From an uncultured Bdellovibrionales bacterium (lineage in GTDB: Bacteria; Bdellovibrionota; Bdellovibrionia; Bdellovibrionales; UBA1609): DNA of 63,990 nt. This document shows, in pieces, positions 51,275-60,436 of the stretch (its first letter is position 1; each line of letters begins with the position of its first letter). A model generated the notes under the pieces. It searched no databases and had not been told where the DNA came from. It saw only the letters and a list, made by a program, of their open reading frames with translations. Position numbers and translations under genes: made by a program. The DNA lies in NCBI GenBank assembly GCA_938002015.1, contig CALLAU010000076.1, positions 1-63,990 on the forward strand, given 5' to 3'.

Positions 51275-54200
51275 ATGTTTAGAGCTATTCTATATATTCT
51301 GCTAAGTTTTATGTTTTATTCTGGGGTTAATGCCCAGGTTTCAAAACAAGCTCTTTCAACAGAAACTCAAATTCGACTAGAACGCGTTCCAGAATTTAAA
51401 TTCATTCAAGAAGAGGCTGATAAGCTTGGGGTAAAGGTGTATCTCTTTGGTGGCACGGCCTCAGCTTTTGCGCATTACGTAAGATGGGATTTAGAGCGAG
51501 AAGCTGGTGATGAAAAATACCAAGCCGAGCGCTTTGATTATGATTTTACAAATATTTATCGAGGCAACCAAGATCTAGACATTGTAGTTGACGGCACGGC
51601 TGAGCAAGCAGCGGCTTTGCAGCAAATTTTAAAAAAAGAATACCCACATTTTGTTGGCAGTAAAGAAGCTTGGGAGGTTCGACTCTTAAGAGCAGAGATT
51701 GGTGATAAATTGCCACTTCTTGATAATCCCGATTTTTTAAACCAGCACACGGATACAAACTCAACAGGTATGATTGCGGTTAACGCTGATCCTGGTGAAA
51801 TTATTTTTAGAGATCTTTTTTCCTGGGAAAACCCAGATTCTGTTTTTTTAAATGATGTTGCAGCTGGAAGAATTAAATTTTTATTTTCTGAAAGTCATGA
51901 AACTACATCGCGTTTTAAAAACGGACAAAACCCTCCTGTTTTTGCAGCGATAAGATATTTAGCAAAACTTGCGCAGTATGAAGTGGATGAGGCAGAAGGT
52001 GATTTAGAAATTATTAAAAAAATTATTGAAGGAACAAACTGGAAAAAGGTTAGAGGTAATTCCTACGTAAAACATAAACTAGAGGAGTTTGGAAAAAAGG
52101 TTTTATTAAATGCTCCGGATTCAGAGTATGCGTGGAATTTGTTAGAGGAGACTGGTTTAAGAAAGCGCTTGATTGAGATGGATGGCAATCAAGAAAGTCA
52201 TCAAGACACATTGTCTTGGTGGATGAATAAAGAACCTTTAAGAACGAAATCTCTTGGTGAAGGTGGTGGAAGAACTGCGGCAGAGATTTTTAAAAACCAC
52301 ATTAATGAAGATGGTGAAATTGTTGTAGCACACGAGACAAATTCCTTTGAAGCCTATGAGAATATCACTCGCTCTTCTCATGGTGCTGCTAATGCTTTTA
52401 TTTCTAGAAGAGGTATTAGTGGTGAGGCTGCTGCTTATGGTGATGGATTTTACACAAGACTTGGTGAAAAAGGAGCAAGAGGAACGAACCTTACCATTAG
52501 ATTTAAATTAAATTCAAACGCTCGAGAGGGTGAGGATTTTATTTATAGTGGTGATTTTATTATTTTAAAAAATAAAGCTGCCATAGAGCTTATTCAAGAA
52601 GATTTAAATATTTCCATGGTTGATTTTTTAAAGCTTACAATTTCGAATTCACTTTCATTAAGCAATAAGGGTTTAACAGAAAAATTAATCAGAAAATTTG
52701 CAAGACAATCTTCTAATTCAAATGAGTTTCTTGATGCAAAAGGTTTTGTGAAGAGCTACTTTTTTATAGCCAGTGATTTTCCTGAGGAAATTACTTTTGA
52801 TGAAGCTGAACTTATTAAAATTGATAATTTTGATGATCTTTATAAATTCTTTATTAATACTAAAACGATGCTTTTTGATGGTAAGATTTCATCTTACTTT
52901 AAGAAAAATGTTAAAGAATTAAAAAGAGAATGGATTGAGGCTCTTATCGAAAAAGGAGGCTTTGAGCAAGTTTTAGTCGAGAGTGTCTTATCAGAAGAGC
53001 CTTGGATTGAAGATGTAGATTTAGTGAAGATGTTTATCAGAAAAGGTACAGCAGGTGACAGCTTGATTGCATCAAAAATTTTAGTACATGAGAAATTCAT
53101 TGATCATACTGATGTGCTAGAAGATTTTGTTGCGGTTTATGGAAGTGAGGTGAATCTTATTAAATATGTTTTTCCTCTTGAACACTGGGTTAAAAGACCT
53201 GAGCTTCTTGAAAAAATTGTAGATGAAGGTAAGTATGATCGTTTGGTAATAAATCATGTACTAACGAAGAAGCACTGGAGTGGTCGCTCTGATTGGGTGT
53301 GGACTTTTTTAAAAAGAGGTAAACTAGATGCCGCCATTGTAAGTGAAATCATGCAACGTGAGTTTTGGTGTTGTGATGCTAAGATGCTTGAACATATTAT
53401 TGATAATAACAAGGATCTAGATGACCAGATCATATCTCTGGTACTTTCAAACAAAGGTTGGAGCGATCACCTAAGGCTTTTAAGAAAAATTGTTGAAAGA
53501 GGAAGTTACAGTGTGGGAGCACTTATTCACAATATTGCGTCAAAAACTTACTGGAGTTTACCAAAAGACTTATTAAAGACTATATTTAAAGAAGTAATTT
53601 CTTCTTGGAATACTGACAATATTTACGCATTTATAGAGAATGTGATATCTCAAGAGCAGTATATTGATCAAGTAGATATTCTTAAATCAATCTACAATTT
53701 AAGATCTGATTTTGCGAACATAAAATTAGAAGATGCGCTTCGAAGACTTTTAACGCATGTTTTTTCAACTCCACATTGGGCTAAAGTTAAAGAAGCTCAA
53801 GTTATAGTTGAAGATATAGTTAAGAAGTCATTTAAAGCTATTCCTAATACTAGCGCGTATTTTCATGATAGAGAGATAGCTAAGTATATACTATCACAGA
53901 AGCACTGGAGTCATAGAGAGGATTGGCTTAAAAAAATCTTTGAACTAGGCAGAGCTAAAAGTGAGCTTATTAAGTATGTTTTATCACAAGAGCACTGGAG
54001 CCACTTAGCAGAAGATATGCTGATAAAGCTTAATGTTACTCAGGAAGATACAACTGCCGTAAACCAATACGTTTTATCACAAAAGCACTCTGTAAAGTTT
54101 AAAAAACTAATAGATGATATTATTGATGAGAGTACTTATTTTGCACTGACGAACTTCGTAAGTACAGTTTTGGGTCAAGAGCATTGGTTGGAGCACCCTG

Positions 54201-55030
54201 AGGTGGCTCATAAGGTGCTGGATCGAGATATTGTATTGCCCCTGATAGAGCTTGCATTTGCAAGATCGGTCTTGCCTAACGCAGGAAATAAGCCTGGCTA
54301 TAAAGAAATTGCAGAGAGGCTTATTGATGAAAATGGAATAAAGGTTCACCTGCAACTGATAGAGAGCACTTTATGGCGACCATCTTGGTCTGAACATGGT
54401 TATTTAATTGAAAAGTTGATCAATAAAATTCGAAATGATGGAAAAAATAGTAAGATTGCAGACGCTCTTATTGATCATATTTTTTCTAAAAACTGGAATC
54501 ATTCAGGCTTGCTACTTAAATTTTATGAAAGAGTGAATGAGGAAACTAAGGATAAGATTTTTGAAAAGGTTATACTTGTAAGTGATTGGAGTCAAAATTC
54601 TAGGTTGTTTTTAAATTTCATTAAGCTTCAAAATGATAAGATGAGCTTAACGTCAGTAACTTATAAGCTATTAGAGCAAGATCAGTTTTTAAAGAATCAA
54701 GATTTAGTTGAAGAACTTATTATAACTTTACTTAGAAAAAAGAGTGAACACTTAACTGGTTCTGTTGGTAGAAACATTTTGGTCTCCAATAAGATTTCTC
54801 TAGATTCAATGCTAAAACTTATTGATCATAAAGTACTTAATAGAGATTTCTGGGATACAGCGATTCTTCCAAGAAAGTTATGGTCGGATAGAGATAAGAA
54901 AAGAATAGAGTCATTTTTTAATATCGATGAAATTTCTACAGCGAAGTTACAAGAATTTTTTAACTCAGAAGAATCTAGTGAAATAGACTTTTTAGAACCA
55001 TTTAGTTGTCAAAAAATTCTAGCTTTTTAA
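51275..55030 (+). CDS. Large exported protein: CCA/poly(A)-polymerase-like head, ADP-ribosyltransferase-like domain, helical HW repeats (paralogue 1)
   Basis: 1251 residues with a signal peptide ending VNAQ. Residues ~50-235 resemble the head and neck of class II nucleotidyltransferases: VKVYLFGGTA (G59, G60), then DLDIVVDG (D100, D102), then a segment ending NPPVFAAIRYLAKLAQY in the place of the CCA-enzyme DPLRxLRaiRFaakl. A 39-residue insert (HYVRWDLEREAGD ... YRGNQ) separates the two acidic motifs and is conserved in the family. SWWMNKEPLR lies at 314-323. Residues ~345-440 look like a PARP/Tpt1-type ART: H353-E-T, YGDGFYT, AREGEDF. From ~550 on there are a dozen or more HW-centred helical repeats of ~35 residues (VLSQEHWSH...). 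It ends SCQKILAF. No ribosome binding site of normal spacing. Function unknown. Confidence 0.75.
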   Translation: MFRAILYILLSFMFYSGVNAQVSKQALSTETQIRLERVPEFKFIQEEADKLGVKVYLFGGTASAFAHYVRWDLEREAGDEKYQAERFDYDFTNIYRGNQDLDIVVDGTAEQAAALQQILKKEYPHFVGSKEAWEVRLLRAEIGDKLPLLDNPDFLNQHTDTNSTGMIAVNADPGEIIFRDLFSWENPDSVFLNDVAAGRIKFLFSESHETTSRFKNGQNPPVFAAIRYLAKLAQYEVDEAEGDLEIIKKIIEGTNWKKVRGNSYVKHKLEEFGKKVLLNAPDSEYAWNLLEETGLRKRLIEMDGNQESHQDTLSWWMNKEPLRTKSLGEGGGRTAAEIFKNHINEDGEIVVAHETNSFEAYENITRSSHGAANAFISRRGISGEAAAYGDGFYTRLGEKGARGTNLTIRFKLNSNAREGEDFIYSGDFIILKNKAAIELIQEDLNISMVDFLKLTISNSLSLSNKGLTEKLIRKFARQSSNSNEFLDAKGFVKSYFFIASDFPEEITFDEAELIKIDNFDDLYKFFINTKTMLFDGKISSYFKKNVKELKREWIEALIEKGGFEQVLVESVLSEEPWIEDVDLVKMFIRKGTAGDSLIASKILVHEKFIDHTDVLEDFVAVYGSEVNLIKYVFPLEHWVKRPELLEKIVDEGKYDRLVINHVLTKKHWSGRSDWVWTFLKRGKLDAAIVSEIMQREFWCCDAKMLEHIIDNNKDLDDQIISLVLSNKGWSDHLRLLRKIVERGSYSVGALIHNIASKTYWSLPKDLLKTIFKEVISSWNTDNIYAFIENVISQEQYIDQVDILKSIYNLRSDFANIKLEDALRRLLTHVFSTPHWAKVKEAQVIVEDIVKKSFKAIPNTSAYFHDREIAKYILSQKHWSHREDWLKKIFELGRAKSELIKYVLSQEHWSHLAEDMLIKLNVTQEDTTAVNQYVLSQKHSVKFKKLIDDIIDESTYFALTNFVSTVLGQEHWLEHPEVAHKVLDRDIVLPLIELAFARSVLPNAGNKPGYKEIAERLIDENGIKVHLQLIESTLWRPSWSEHGYLIEKLINKIRNDGKNSKIADALIDHIFSKNWNHSGLLLKFYERVNEETKDKIFEKVILVSDWSQNSRLFLNFIKLQNDKMSLTSVTYKLLEQDQFLKNQDLVEELIITLLRKKSEHLTGSVGRNILVSNKISLDSMLKLIDHKVLNRDFWDTAILPRKLWSDRDKKRIESFFNIDEISTAKLQEFFNSEESSEIDFLEPFSCQKILAF

Positions 55031-55045
55031 GTTATTCATTTTCTT

Positions 55046-55903
55046 TTAGAGGTACTTCTGACAGTTTTCTTTTAAACACTGAACAATACTTTTATGAAGC
55101 TTTGAGTAGTAAGGTTGTCTATGGTAGTAAAGCATCACATTTAAGCTTAAAGGTTTATATGTATCATCGATCTTTATGTGTTTGTTGTTTTTTATAAGGT
55201 GTTTTGACATAACAGCGCTTCCTAAATTTTCTTTAACTCCATCAATAATTCCATAGCAGTCATTAAAGTAAGATCTTGTGTGCTTGGGTAGTTTTTTTAA
55301 TTTTTGTGATTTAAAAAAATTTGCTGTTGCATCATCATTTAAATCATTATCTAAAAGAACCAAAGGTTTCTTGTTATTTTTTAAAGAATGAATCATGACA
55401 TATTCCTCTTTACCGAGATAGGCTTTCTCTATATTTTTTTTATCTAAGTCACAATCCATTATAATAAAATCAACTTCAGAGCTTTGTAATTTTTTTGGCA
55501 GTAAGTGCATTTCATCACAAACGAACTCTATTTTGATATTTGTGTTTTCTTTTAAAAGAGGAGTCAGTGCTGGAAGAATCACAGATCTAAAAACTGAAGA
55601 GTAGGTTGCTATTTTTAAAACTCCTGAAATTCTTTCTGTATCTTCACTTGAGAGGCTGTTAAGAAGCTCTGTTTCCATAGAGTTCTTAGCTTGGCAGTAC
55701 CTAAGAAGCTTTTCAGCTTGATCTGTCATCAAGACGCCAGTTGGTGTTCTGATGAAAAGACTAAGTCCAAGTTCCTTTTCAAAAGCTTTGATTTTTTGTG
55801 AAAGACCAGACTGTGTGAGATTTAAAAGCTTAGCGGCTTTTGAGAAACTAGAGGTTTTGGCTACTGCTTCAAAGGCGTCTAAATGTGCAGAGGGAAGACT
55901 CAT
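55046..55903 (-). CDS. LysR-family transcriptional regulator
   Basis: 285 residues of full LysR length. The winged HTH is at the N-terminus: LDAFEAVAKTSSFSKAAKLL, LTQSGLSQKIKAFEKELGL and LFIRTPTGVLMT. A two-lobed effector domain follows (VLKIATYSSVFRSVILPALTP onward). It lies between paralogue 1 (convergent, 15 bp) and the exported protein at 56025 (divergent, 121 bp). A 7-bp inverted repeat overlaps its start codon. By LysR habit it may control itself and the divergent gene. Confidence 0.92.
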   Translation of the reverse strand: MSLPSAHLDAFEAVAKTSSFSKAAKLLNLTQSGLSQKIKAFEKELGLSLFIRTPTGVLMTDQAEKLLRYCQAKNSMETELLNSLSSEDTERISGVLKIATYSSVFRSVILPALTPLLKENTNIKIEFVCDEMHLLPKKLQSSEVDFIIMDCDLDKKNIEKAYLGKEEYVMIHSLKNNKKPLVLLDNDLNDDATANFFKSQKLKKLPKHTRSYFNDCYGIIDGVKENLGSAVMSKHLIKNNKHIKIDDTYKPLSLNVMLYYHRQPYYSKLHKSIVQCLKENCQKYL

Positions 55904-55928
55904 AGATATTAGATATATTACTATCTAT
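55902..55928. promoter_or_regulatory. Inverted repeat at the LysR start, candidate operator
   Basis: ATAGATA (55902-55908) and TATCTAT (55922-55928) form a perfect 7-bp inverted repeat with a 13-bp spacer in the gap shared with the divergent gene. Position and size suit a LysR dimer site; it overlaps the LysR start codon, so autorepression is possible. Confidence 0.35.
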
Positions 55929-56024
55929 AGTAAATCAATTAATTTTACTTAAAGCTCTAAGGTAATTAGAAATTTACTGTACTTGAAGAAAGGGTCTTCA
56001 AAGGAATGAATAAGGAGAAAAAGA

Positions 56025-57128
56025 ATGAAAATTATTAAAATATTTAAATCTAGTTTATTAGCGGGCTTAAGTGTCACTTTATTTTGCTTTAGCTCTCAAG
56101 CTGTAGGAGTGCATAGCGACAGTCTTCTTTTAAACTGCGAAGGGAGCATAGAAGTCGCAGGTATAAAGAAGATAAGTGTTTCGGATAGCTTTGTTGACAG
56201 AGCTGGAAACATCCAACCAGCTAAAGGACATGCAAGCTTTGAGGTCAAGGTAAGCTCTTTATCAGATTCGTGCCTCTTATTGGAGCAGGCACTGGGGCTG
56301 GATTTAAAAGCTAAGTCTATGACAAGCTATAAGGTTTACTCTACGACTGATAAAGAGGAAATTGCTCAGCTTGCAGGTCAGAAAATTGGTGAAAACTATA
56401 GTTTTACTACTAAACAATCATTTGGTTATAAAACAAAAGAAGGGCATCTTCCATTTTTTCCTTTAGTGCACTCAGAATATGTTTTCATTGATGCACCAGA
56501 TATTCTTCTTTCTGGTAAAAGTTTTAAAGTAGATACGGTTAAAACTTACGGTATTTATTTAGATGTAGAAGAGATGAATCAACTTTCAAAGCTCATACTC
56601 AACCAGCTTAAAACAGGAGAATTAAACGGTCTTATTGCCTCTCAGCTTGTTGAGGCTTTATTTGATAATACACCGTTTGGTAAGGAAAACTTTAACTCCT
56701 TTATGAAAGATATCTTTGAATATTACCAGTTCTTAGAAAGCTCTTATAAAGAAAGTGAACTGTCAAAAAAACTTCTGGGGTTGTTCTCAGCTGGAGTAAT
56801 AAAACTTTCTCAATCTTACCCTAAAGCTGATTATATGGATTTAAGCGCTATTATTGCAAATCACCCTTCAGTTATTAAAAATGCAAGATACATAAATGAA
56901 GGTGCTTGTCTGAATATATCAGCGAGTCAATTAGAAGAAGGGCTTGTGTCTCTTAAAGATAAGTTTATAGATAATGATCTTACTGAACCGCTAAAAGAAA
57001 GCTGGAAGAAATCACTTAAGAATATAACAGGTCAGCATATTCAATATGATACTCCAACATGCTTTCAGAAAATATCTTCTTCTTTATCAAAAAAAGTTGC
57101 AGCAGAGATATTAAAAACTTACTACTGA
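56025..57128 (+). CDS. Exported protein of unknown function
   Basis: 367 residues. Signal peptide MKIIKIFKSSLLAGLSVTLFCFSSQA; AAGGAG about 10 bp upstream of the ATG. The N-terminal half is strand-rich (LLNCEGSIEVAGIKKISVSD), and the C-terminal half is helical with five scattered cysteines in total in the mature part, including GACLNIS and PTCFQKIS, which may pair as disulphides. I do not recognise it. It is divergent from the LysR gene and lies inside the cluster of large exported paralogues, with a shared terminator against paralogue 2. A supporting role for that cluster is possible only by position. Confidence 0.65.
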   Translation: MKIIKIFKSSLLAGLSVTLFCFSSQAVGVHSDSLLLNCEGSIEVAGIKKISVSDSFVDRAGNIQPAKGHASFEVKVSSLSDSCLLLEQALGLDLKAKSMTSYKVYSTTDKEEIAQLAGQKIGENYSFTTKQSFGYKTKEGHLPFFPLVHSEYVFIDAPDILLSGKSFKVDTVKTYGIYLDVEEMNQLSKLILNQLKTGELNGLIASQLVEALFDNTPFGKENFNSFMKDIFEYYQFLESSYKESELSKKLLGLFSAGVIKLSQSYPKADYMDLSAIIANHPSVIKNARYINEGACLNISASQLEEGLVSLKDKFIDNDLTEPLKESWKKSLKNITGQHIQYDTPTCFQKISSSLSKKVAAEILKTYY

Positions 57129-57144
57129 AGCTTTTTAGAATATG

Positions 57145-57180
57145 AAAAGGGTGAGAGAGTTTATTTCTTACCCTTTTTTT
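57145..57180. terminator. Intrinsic terminator
   Basis: AAAGGGTGAGA pairs with TTCTTACCCTTT (one bulge and a G-U pair) around a short loop and ends in seven T. It serves the plus-strand exported protein gene and touches the 3' end of paralogue 2 on the minus strand. Confidence 0.8.
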
Positions 57181-60055
57181 AGTTTAAAATCATCATACAA
57201 GAGCCTATTTGAGGATCTTGTGTTTTTTGATTAAAGTAGTTAAAGAAATCTTCTTCATGGTGTCTTGCTACTAAATTTTTAACTGTAAGACTTTCTCCAT
57301 TTAAAAATGACTTTAGTAAGCTATGATTTTTCCAATGAGTCATTTTAAACGTCATTTTATCAAAAACTTCTATTAACCTTTTTGCTTCAGATCTTAAGCC
57401 AGCTTGCTCACTAGATAGGTTGCTATTTAACATAAGTAAAAATTTAAACAAAAAATCTGGACGATCAGCCCAAGTCTCCACTTCAAATATTTCATGAATA
57501 CTACGAGCTAGAAATTCACTATTATTGTATTCATCGATAAACATTTCTAAAAGATGGGGGTGCTTTCTCCACCCAGGAGTTTTAAGAACTTTTGCAAGTC
57601 CAAGTTTATAAACAAAAATATCTGCCTGAAATGCTTTTATAAAAAGATGTGGGTGATCCTCCCACCCAGTATTTATTAATACCTCATCAACTATATGTGA
57701 ATTATCTCGCTGGTTACTACTAGGCTTACTTTCTTTTGTGTATTTAATCTCTGAATCAAGTATACGATCAGCAAGTTCTGCATGTTTAAACCAGTGTTTT
57801 TGGGTAAGGATATGGCTTGCAATAAAAGCATTATAAATATGATTGTTTATATTCATAATTCTAATAAGTAAATCATAACCTTTTTGGCTTTGTGCCCACT
57901 CTTTTTTTGAAAGAACGAACTCAATAATGACATGGACTGCTTTGTTTTCATCAATAAGTTTTTCAATGTAGTCTGAATTATTAATCCAATGACTTTGTGA
58001 TAGAATAAGTGCTGTTGGATCATTTTCACTCCTACCAAATATCGGCCGGTCAGCATGCATATCATTTTCTATAATACGATCAATGAGATGGGTGTGTTTA
58101 GCCCAGTGTTTATGAACTAAGATCAATGAAGCGACTTCTTTATAAAAGATAAAGTCTTTATTTAAGATGAGTTCAATGATATGAGGGTATTTAGCCCATT
58201 CAGGTTTATAGAGTAAGTTTCTCAAAAGTGCTATGCTTACATTTGATTTGCCCTTGGTAATAAAATATTCAATGAGTTTGATGTGATCCTCTTGATCTCC
58301 AGTTTCAAAAATATTTTTTTCTAATAAAATAAAAAGGTAAGAGTAGATTAAAGAGTCAGTGTATGTTGTTTGTACAAAAGCAATAAGCCCATCAAAAGTT
58401 TGTATATCTGATAGGTCTTTTTTTAGAAGCTTAGAAAGTCGTTCTTTTGTATTTTCAGGCTCTTTAGTGGAGTTCATACCTGTACTACTTTCTTCTAAAG
58501 ACTCTCTAAAATAATCACCAACTACATCTGTCTCTCCTAAGTAAACAATTTCATCTTTAAAAAGAAAAGGAATTTTTTTAATTAAAAAATCTTTTGCTAA
58601 CTCAATTTGACTCTTTAGTCCTCCAGACCTATCCCTTTGGAACTTACGCCTAAACTTTTCAAGCATTCCTTTGTCATTTTCTGTAATACTATTATGTAAA
58701 ATTAGCTCTAAGAATGCAGTTATAGTTAAGTTTAAGTTTTCTTGTATTAAGGTGATAGCATTTTTATTTGTTATAATAATATAATCACCATGAACAATGA
58801 AATCTGTTCCTTCCCTTGCTTCAGGGTTAAGGAGAAATCTAATTGTTAGACCTGATCCTACTGCCCCACGTCTTCCTACTTTTGTATAAAAGCCATTGCC
58901 AAAGGCAGCAGTTTCACCACGGATGCCGTTTCGTGAGATAAAAGCATTAGCTCTACCACGAGCTGATCTTGTAATATTCTCATAAGCCTCAAAACTTTTA
59001 GTTTCATGAGAAAGAACAATTTGTTCTAAATTAAAAGCTTTTGCTAAATCAGCTCCTGTTCTACCACTTGTTCCAAGCTGTCTACTTCTTAAAGGCTCTT
59101 TGTTCATCCACCATGAAAGACTACTGGTTTCATTAAGTCTTAAGCCATCCATTTGAATGAGCCTTTTTTTAAAACCTGAGTTTTCAAGAATATTTGAAGC
59201 ATATTCAGAATCAGGTGCATTAAGTAATGCTTTAAGACTAAACTTTTCTAGCTTGTATTTTGAATAAGAAGATAAACTACTCCAGTTTGTTTTAAGGACA
59301 ATACTTCTAACTAAGTCTAAATCTTTAAGGTCTGGGGTTACTTCATACTGTGTAACTTTAGCCAAATAGCGGATAGCTGAAAGAACAGGAGGGTTACGAT
59401 CGTTTAGGAACATTAAAGTGGTTTCATGTAGAGGGTTAAAAATATACCTCACTCTAGCACCTGCAATATCTATAAGGAAATCAGATTTGGGGTTTTCCCA
59501 GTCAAGAAGGCTGAAGTAGGCACTGTTTTCATTTGCTGAGCTGTTTATTTTGATCATTCCTATGGAGTTTGAGTCGGTGTGTTGATTTATAAAATCTGGA
59601 TTGTTTAATAAAGGGAGTCTGTCTCCAATTTTTGTCCTTAAAGCTCTCACATCCCAAGACTCTTTTGAACCTTCAAAGTGTGGGTATTCAGCTTGAAGTC
59701 GATTTTTAACTTCAGCAATTTGTTCTTTATTGCCATCAACAACGATGTCTAAGTCTTGGTTTCCTCTATAAATGTTTGTGTAGTCATAATCAAAACGCTC
59801 CGGTTGGTATTTATTATCACCAGCTTCTCTTTCAAGATCCCATCTTACGTAATGACCAAAAGCTGCAGCGGTGCCGCCAAAAAGGTAAATATCTACCTTG
59901 AGCTCTTCTGCTACCTTTTGAATGAAAGCAAACTCTGGAACTTTAGAGATACGTGATCTTGTTTCTTGATCTAAAAGCTCAGGGTCTACTTGAGTAAAGG
60001 CGAGAGTTGAGGCAAGGAAGATATACAGAAAAACAGTTAAGTGTCTTAGTGGCAT
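57179..60055 (-). CDS. Large exported protein: CCA/poly(A)-polymerase-like head, ADP-ribosyltransferase-like domain, helical HW repeats (paralogue 2)
   Basis: 958 residues from the ATG at 60055, fixed by AGGGG 5 bp upstream; the upstream ATG at 60103 would bury the signal peptide (MPLRHLTVFLYIFLASTLAF). The nucleotidyltransferase-like head has IYLFGGTAAAF (G60, G61) and DLDIVVDG (D101, D103), with the same conserved insert as paralogue 1, and NPPVLSAIRYLAKVTQY. SWWMNKEPLR is conserved. The ART-like region has SHETKSFEAYENI (H350), FGNGFYTKVG and AREGTDF. The repeat tail (LVHKHWAKH, LSQSHWINN, LTQKHWFKH) is shorter than in paralogue 1. It ends SCMMILN. Divergent from paralogue 3. Function unknown; both catalytic signatures appear intact. 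Confidence 0.75.
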   Translation of the reverse strand: MPLRHLTVFLYIFLASTLAFTQVDPELLDQETRSRISKVPEFAFIQKVAEELKVDIYLFGGTAAAFGHYVRWDLEREAGDNKYQPERFDYDYTNIYRGNQDLDIVVDGNKEQIAEVKNRLQAEYPHFEGSKESWDVRALRTKIGDRLPLLNNPDFINQHTDSNSIGMIKINSSANENSAYFSLLDWENPKSDFLIDIAGARVRYIFNPLHETTLMFLNDRNPPVLSAIRYLAKVTQYEVTPDLKDLDLVRSIVLKTNWSSLSSYSKYKLEKFSLKALLNAPDSEYASNILENSGFKKRLIQMDGLRLNETSSLSWWMNKEPLRSRQLGTSGRTGADLAKAFNLEQIVLSHETKSFEAYENITRSARGRANAFISRNGIRGETAAFGNGFYTKVGRRGAVGSGLTIRFLLNPEAREGTDFIVHGDYIIITNKNAITLIQENLNLTITAFLELILHNSITENDKGMLEKFRRKFQRDRSGGLKSQIELAKDFLIKKIPFLFKDEIVYLGETDVVGDYFRESLEESSTGMNSTKEPENTKERLSKLLKKDLSDIQTFDGLIAFVQTTYTDSLIYSYLFILLEKNIFETGDQEDHIKLIEYFITKGKSNVSIALLRNLLYKPEWAKYPHIIELILNKDFIFYKEVASLILVHKHWAKHTHLIDRIIENDMHADRPIFGRSENDPTALILSQSHWINNSDYIEKLIDENKAVHVIIEFVLSKKEWAQSQKGYDLLIRIMNINNHIYNAFIASHILTQKHWFKHAELADRILDSEIKYTKESKPSSNQRDNSHIVDEVLINTGWEDHPHLFIKAFQADIFVYKLGLAKVLKTPGWRKHPHLLEMFIDEYNNSEFLARSIHEIFEVETWADRPDFLFKFLLMLNSNLSSEQAGLRSEAKRLIEVFDKMTFKMTHWKNHSLLKSFLNGESLTVKNLVARHHEEDFFNYFNQKTQDPQIGSCMMILN

Positions 60056-60087
60056 ATTTACCCCTAAAACCCGTGCTGCTTTATAAA

Positions 60088-60102
60088 TCAAGTCTTTTGC
60101 CA
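60088..60102 (-). promoter_or_regulatory. Near-match to a sigma-54 promoter for paralogue 2
   Basis: Minus strand TGGCAA-AAGAC-TTGAT: the -24 half is nearly perfect and spacing is right, but the -12 half has GA in place of the near-invariant GC. The predicted start (about 60076) would give a 21-base leader carrying the AGGGG ribosome binding site. Confidence 0.3.
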
Positions 60103-60393
60103 TCTACTAGTTAGAGCAGTAATCATGCCTAAGTTACTCATATTACAGGTGTTTTGTAACCTTATTGGCTGTTGATATTTTGTACAAAGTGACGATTTAA
60201 ACATAGGTTTTGAATGTGACAAAAAAGGCTGTCTTTCAAACTAGCGATGATGATGATTAAGTGTTGGCACTCAGTTATATCCTGAAATTTGAGTTTAGTT
60301 TGCAGCTGTATAAACTTTTTACACATGAAAAGTTAGCAATCAAAAGAGTAGGCAGCTGTAATCATAAAGTATTGATTTTAAAGAGATAACTTC
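60103..60393. other. Intergenic region between divergent paralogues 2 and 3
   Basis: No ORF of note on either strand. It is AT-rich, with a GAT triplet run (GATGATGATGATT near 60245) and an isolated TGGCAC near 60265 that lacks a -12 partner. Space for activator binding sites upstream of both sigma-54-like elements is available here. Confidence 0.5.
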
Positions 60394-60409
60394 TGGCACC
60401 CTTGTTGCT
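60394..60409 (+). promoter_or_regulatory. Sigma-54 type -24/-12 promoter of paralogue 3
   Basis: TGGCAC-CCTTG-TTGCT, a perfect match to TGGCAC-N5-TTGCW with GG (60395-60396) and GC (60407-60408) separated by exactly 10 bp. The predicted start near 60420 gives a 17-base leader that contains the GGGAG ribosome binding site at 60424-60428. Confidence 0.8.
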
Positions 60410-60436
60410 ATTGATTCAACAAAGGGAGAATTCTAT

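Noticed and set aside
52894..53454. Minus-strand ORFs inside paralogue 1
   Set aside because: They lie antisense to a well-supported coding frame with conserved motifs and have no start signals.
60240..60285. TGGCAC as a second sigma-54 promoter
   Set aside because: Ten bases after GG the sequence is TA, not GC, so the -12 element is missing.
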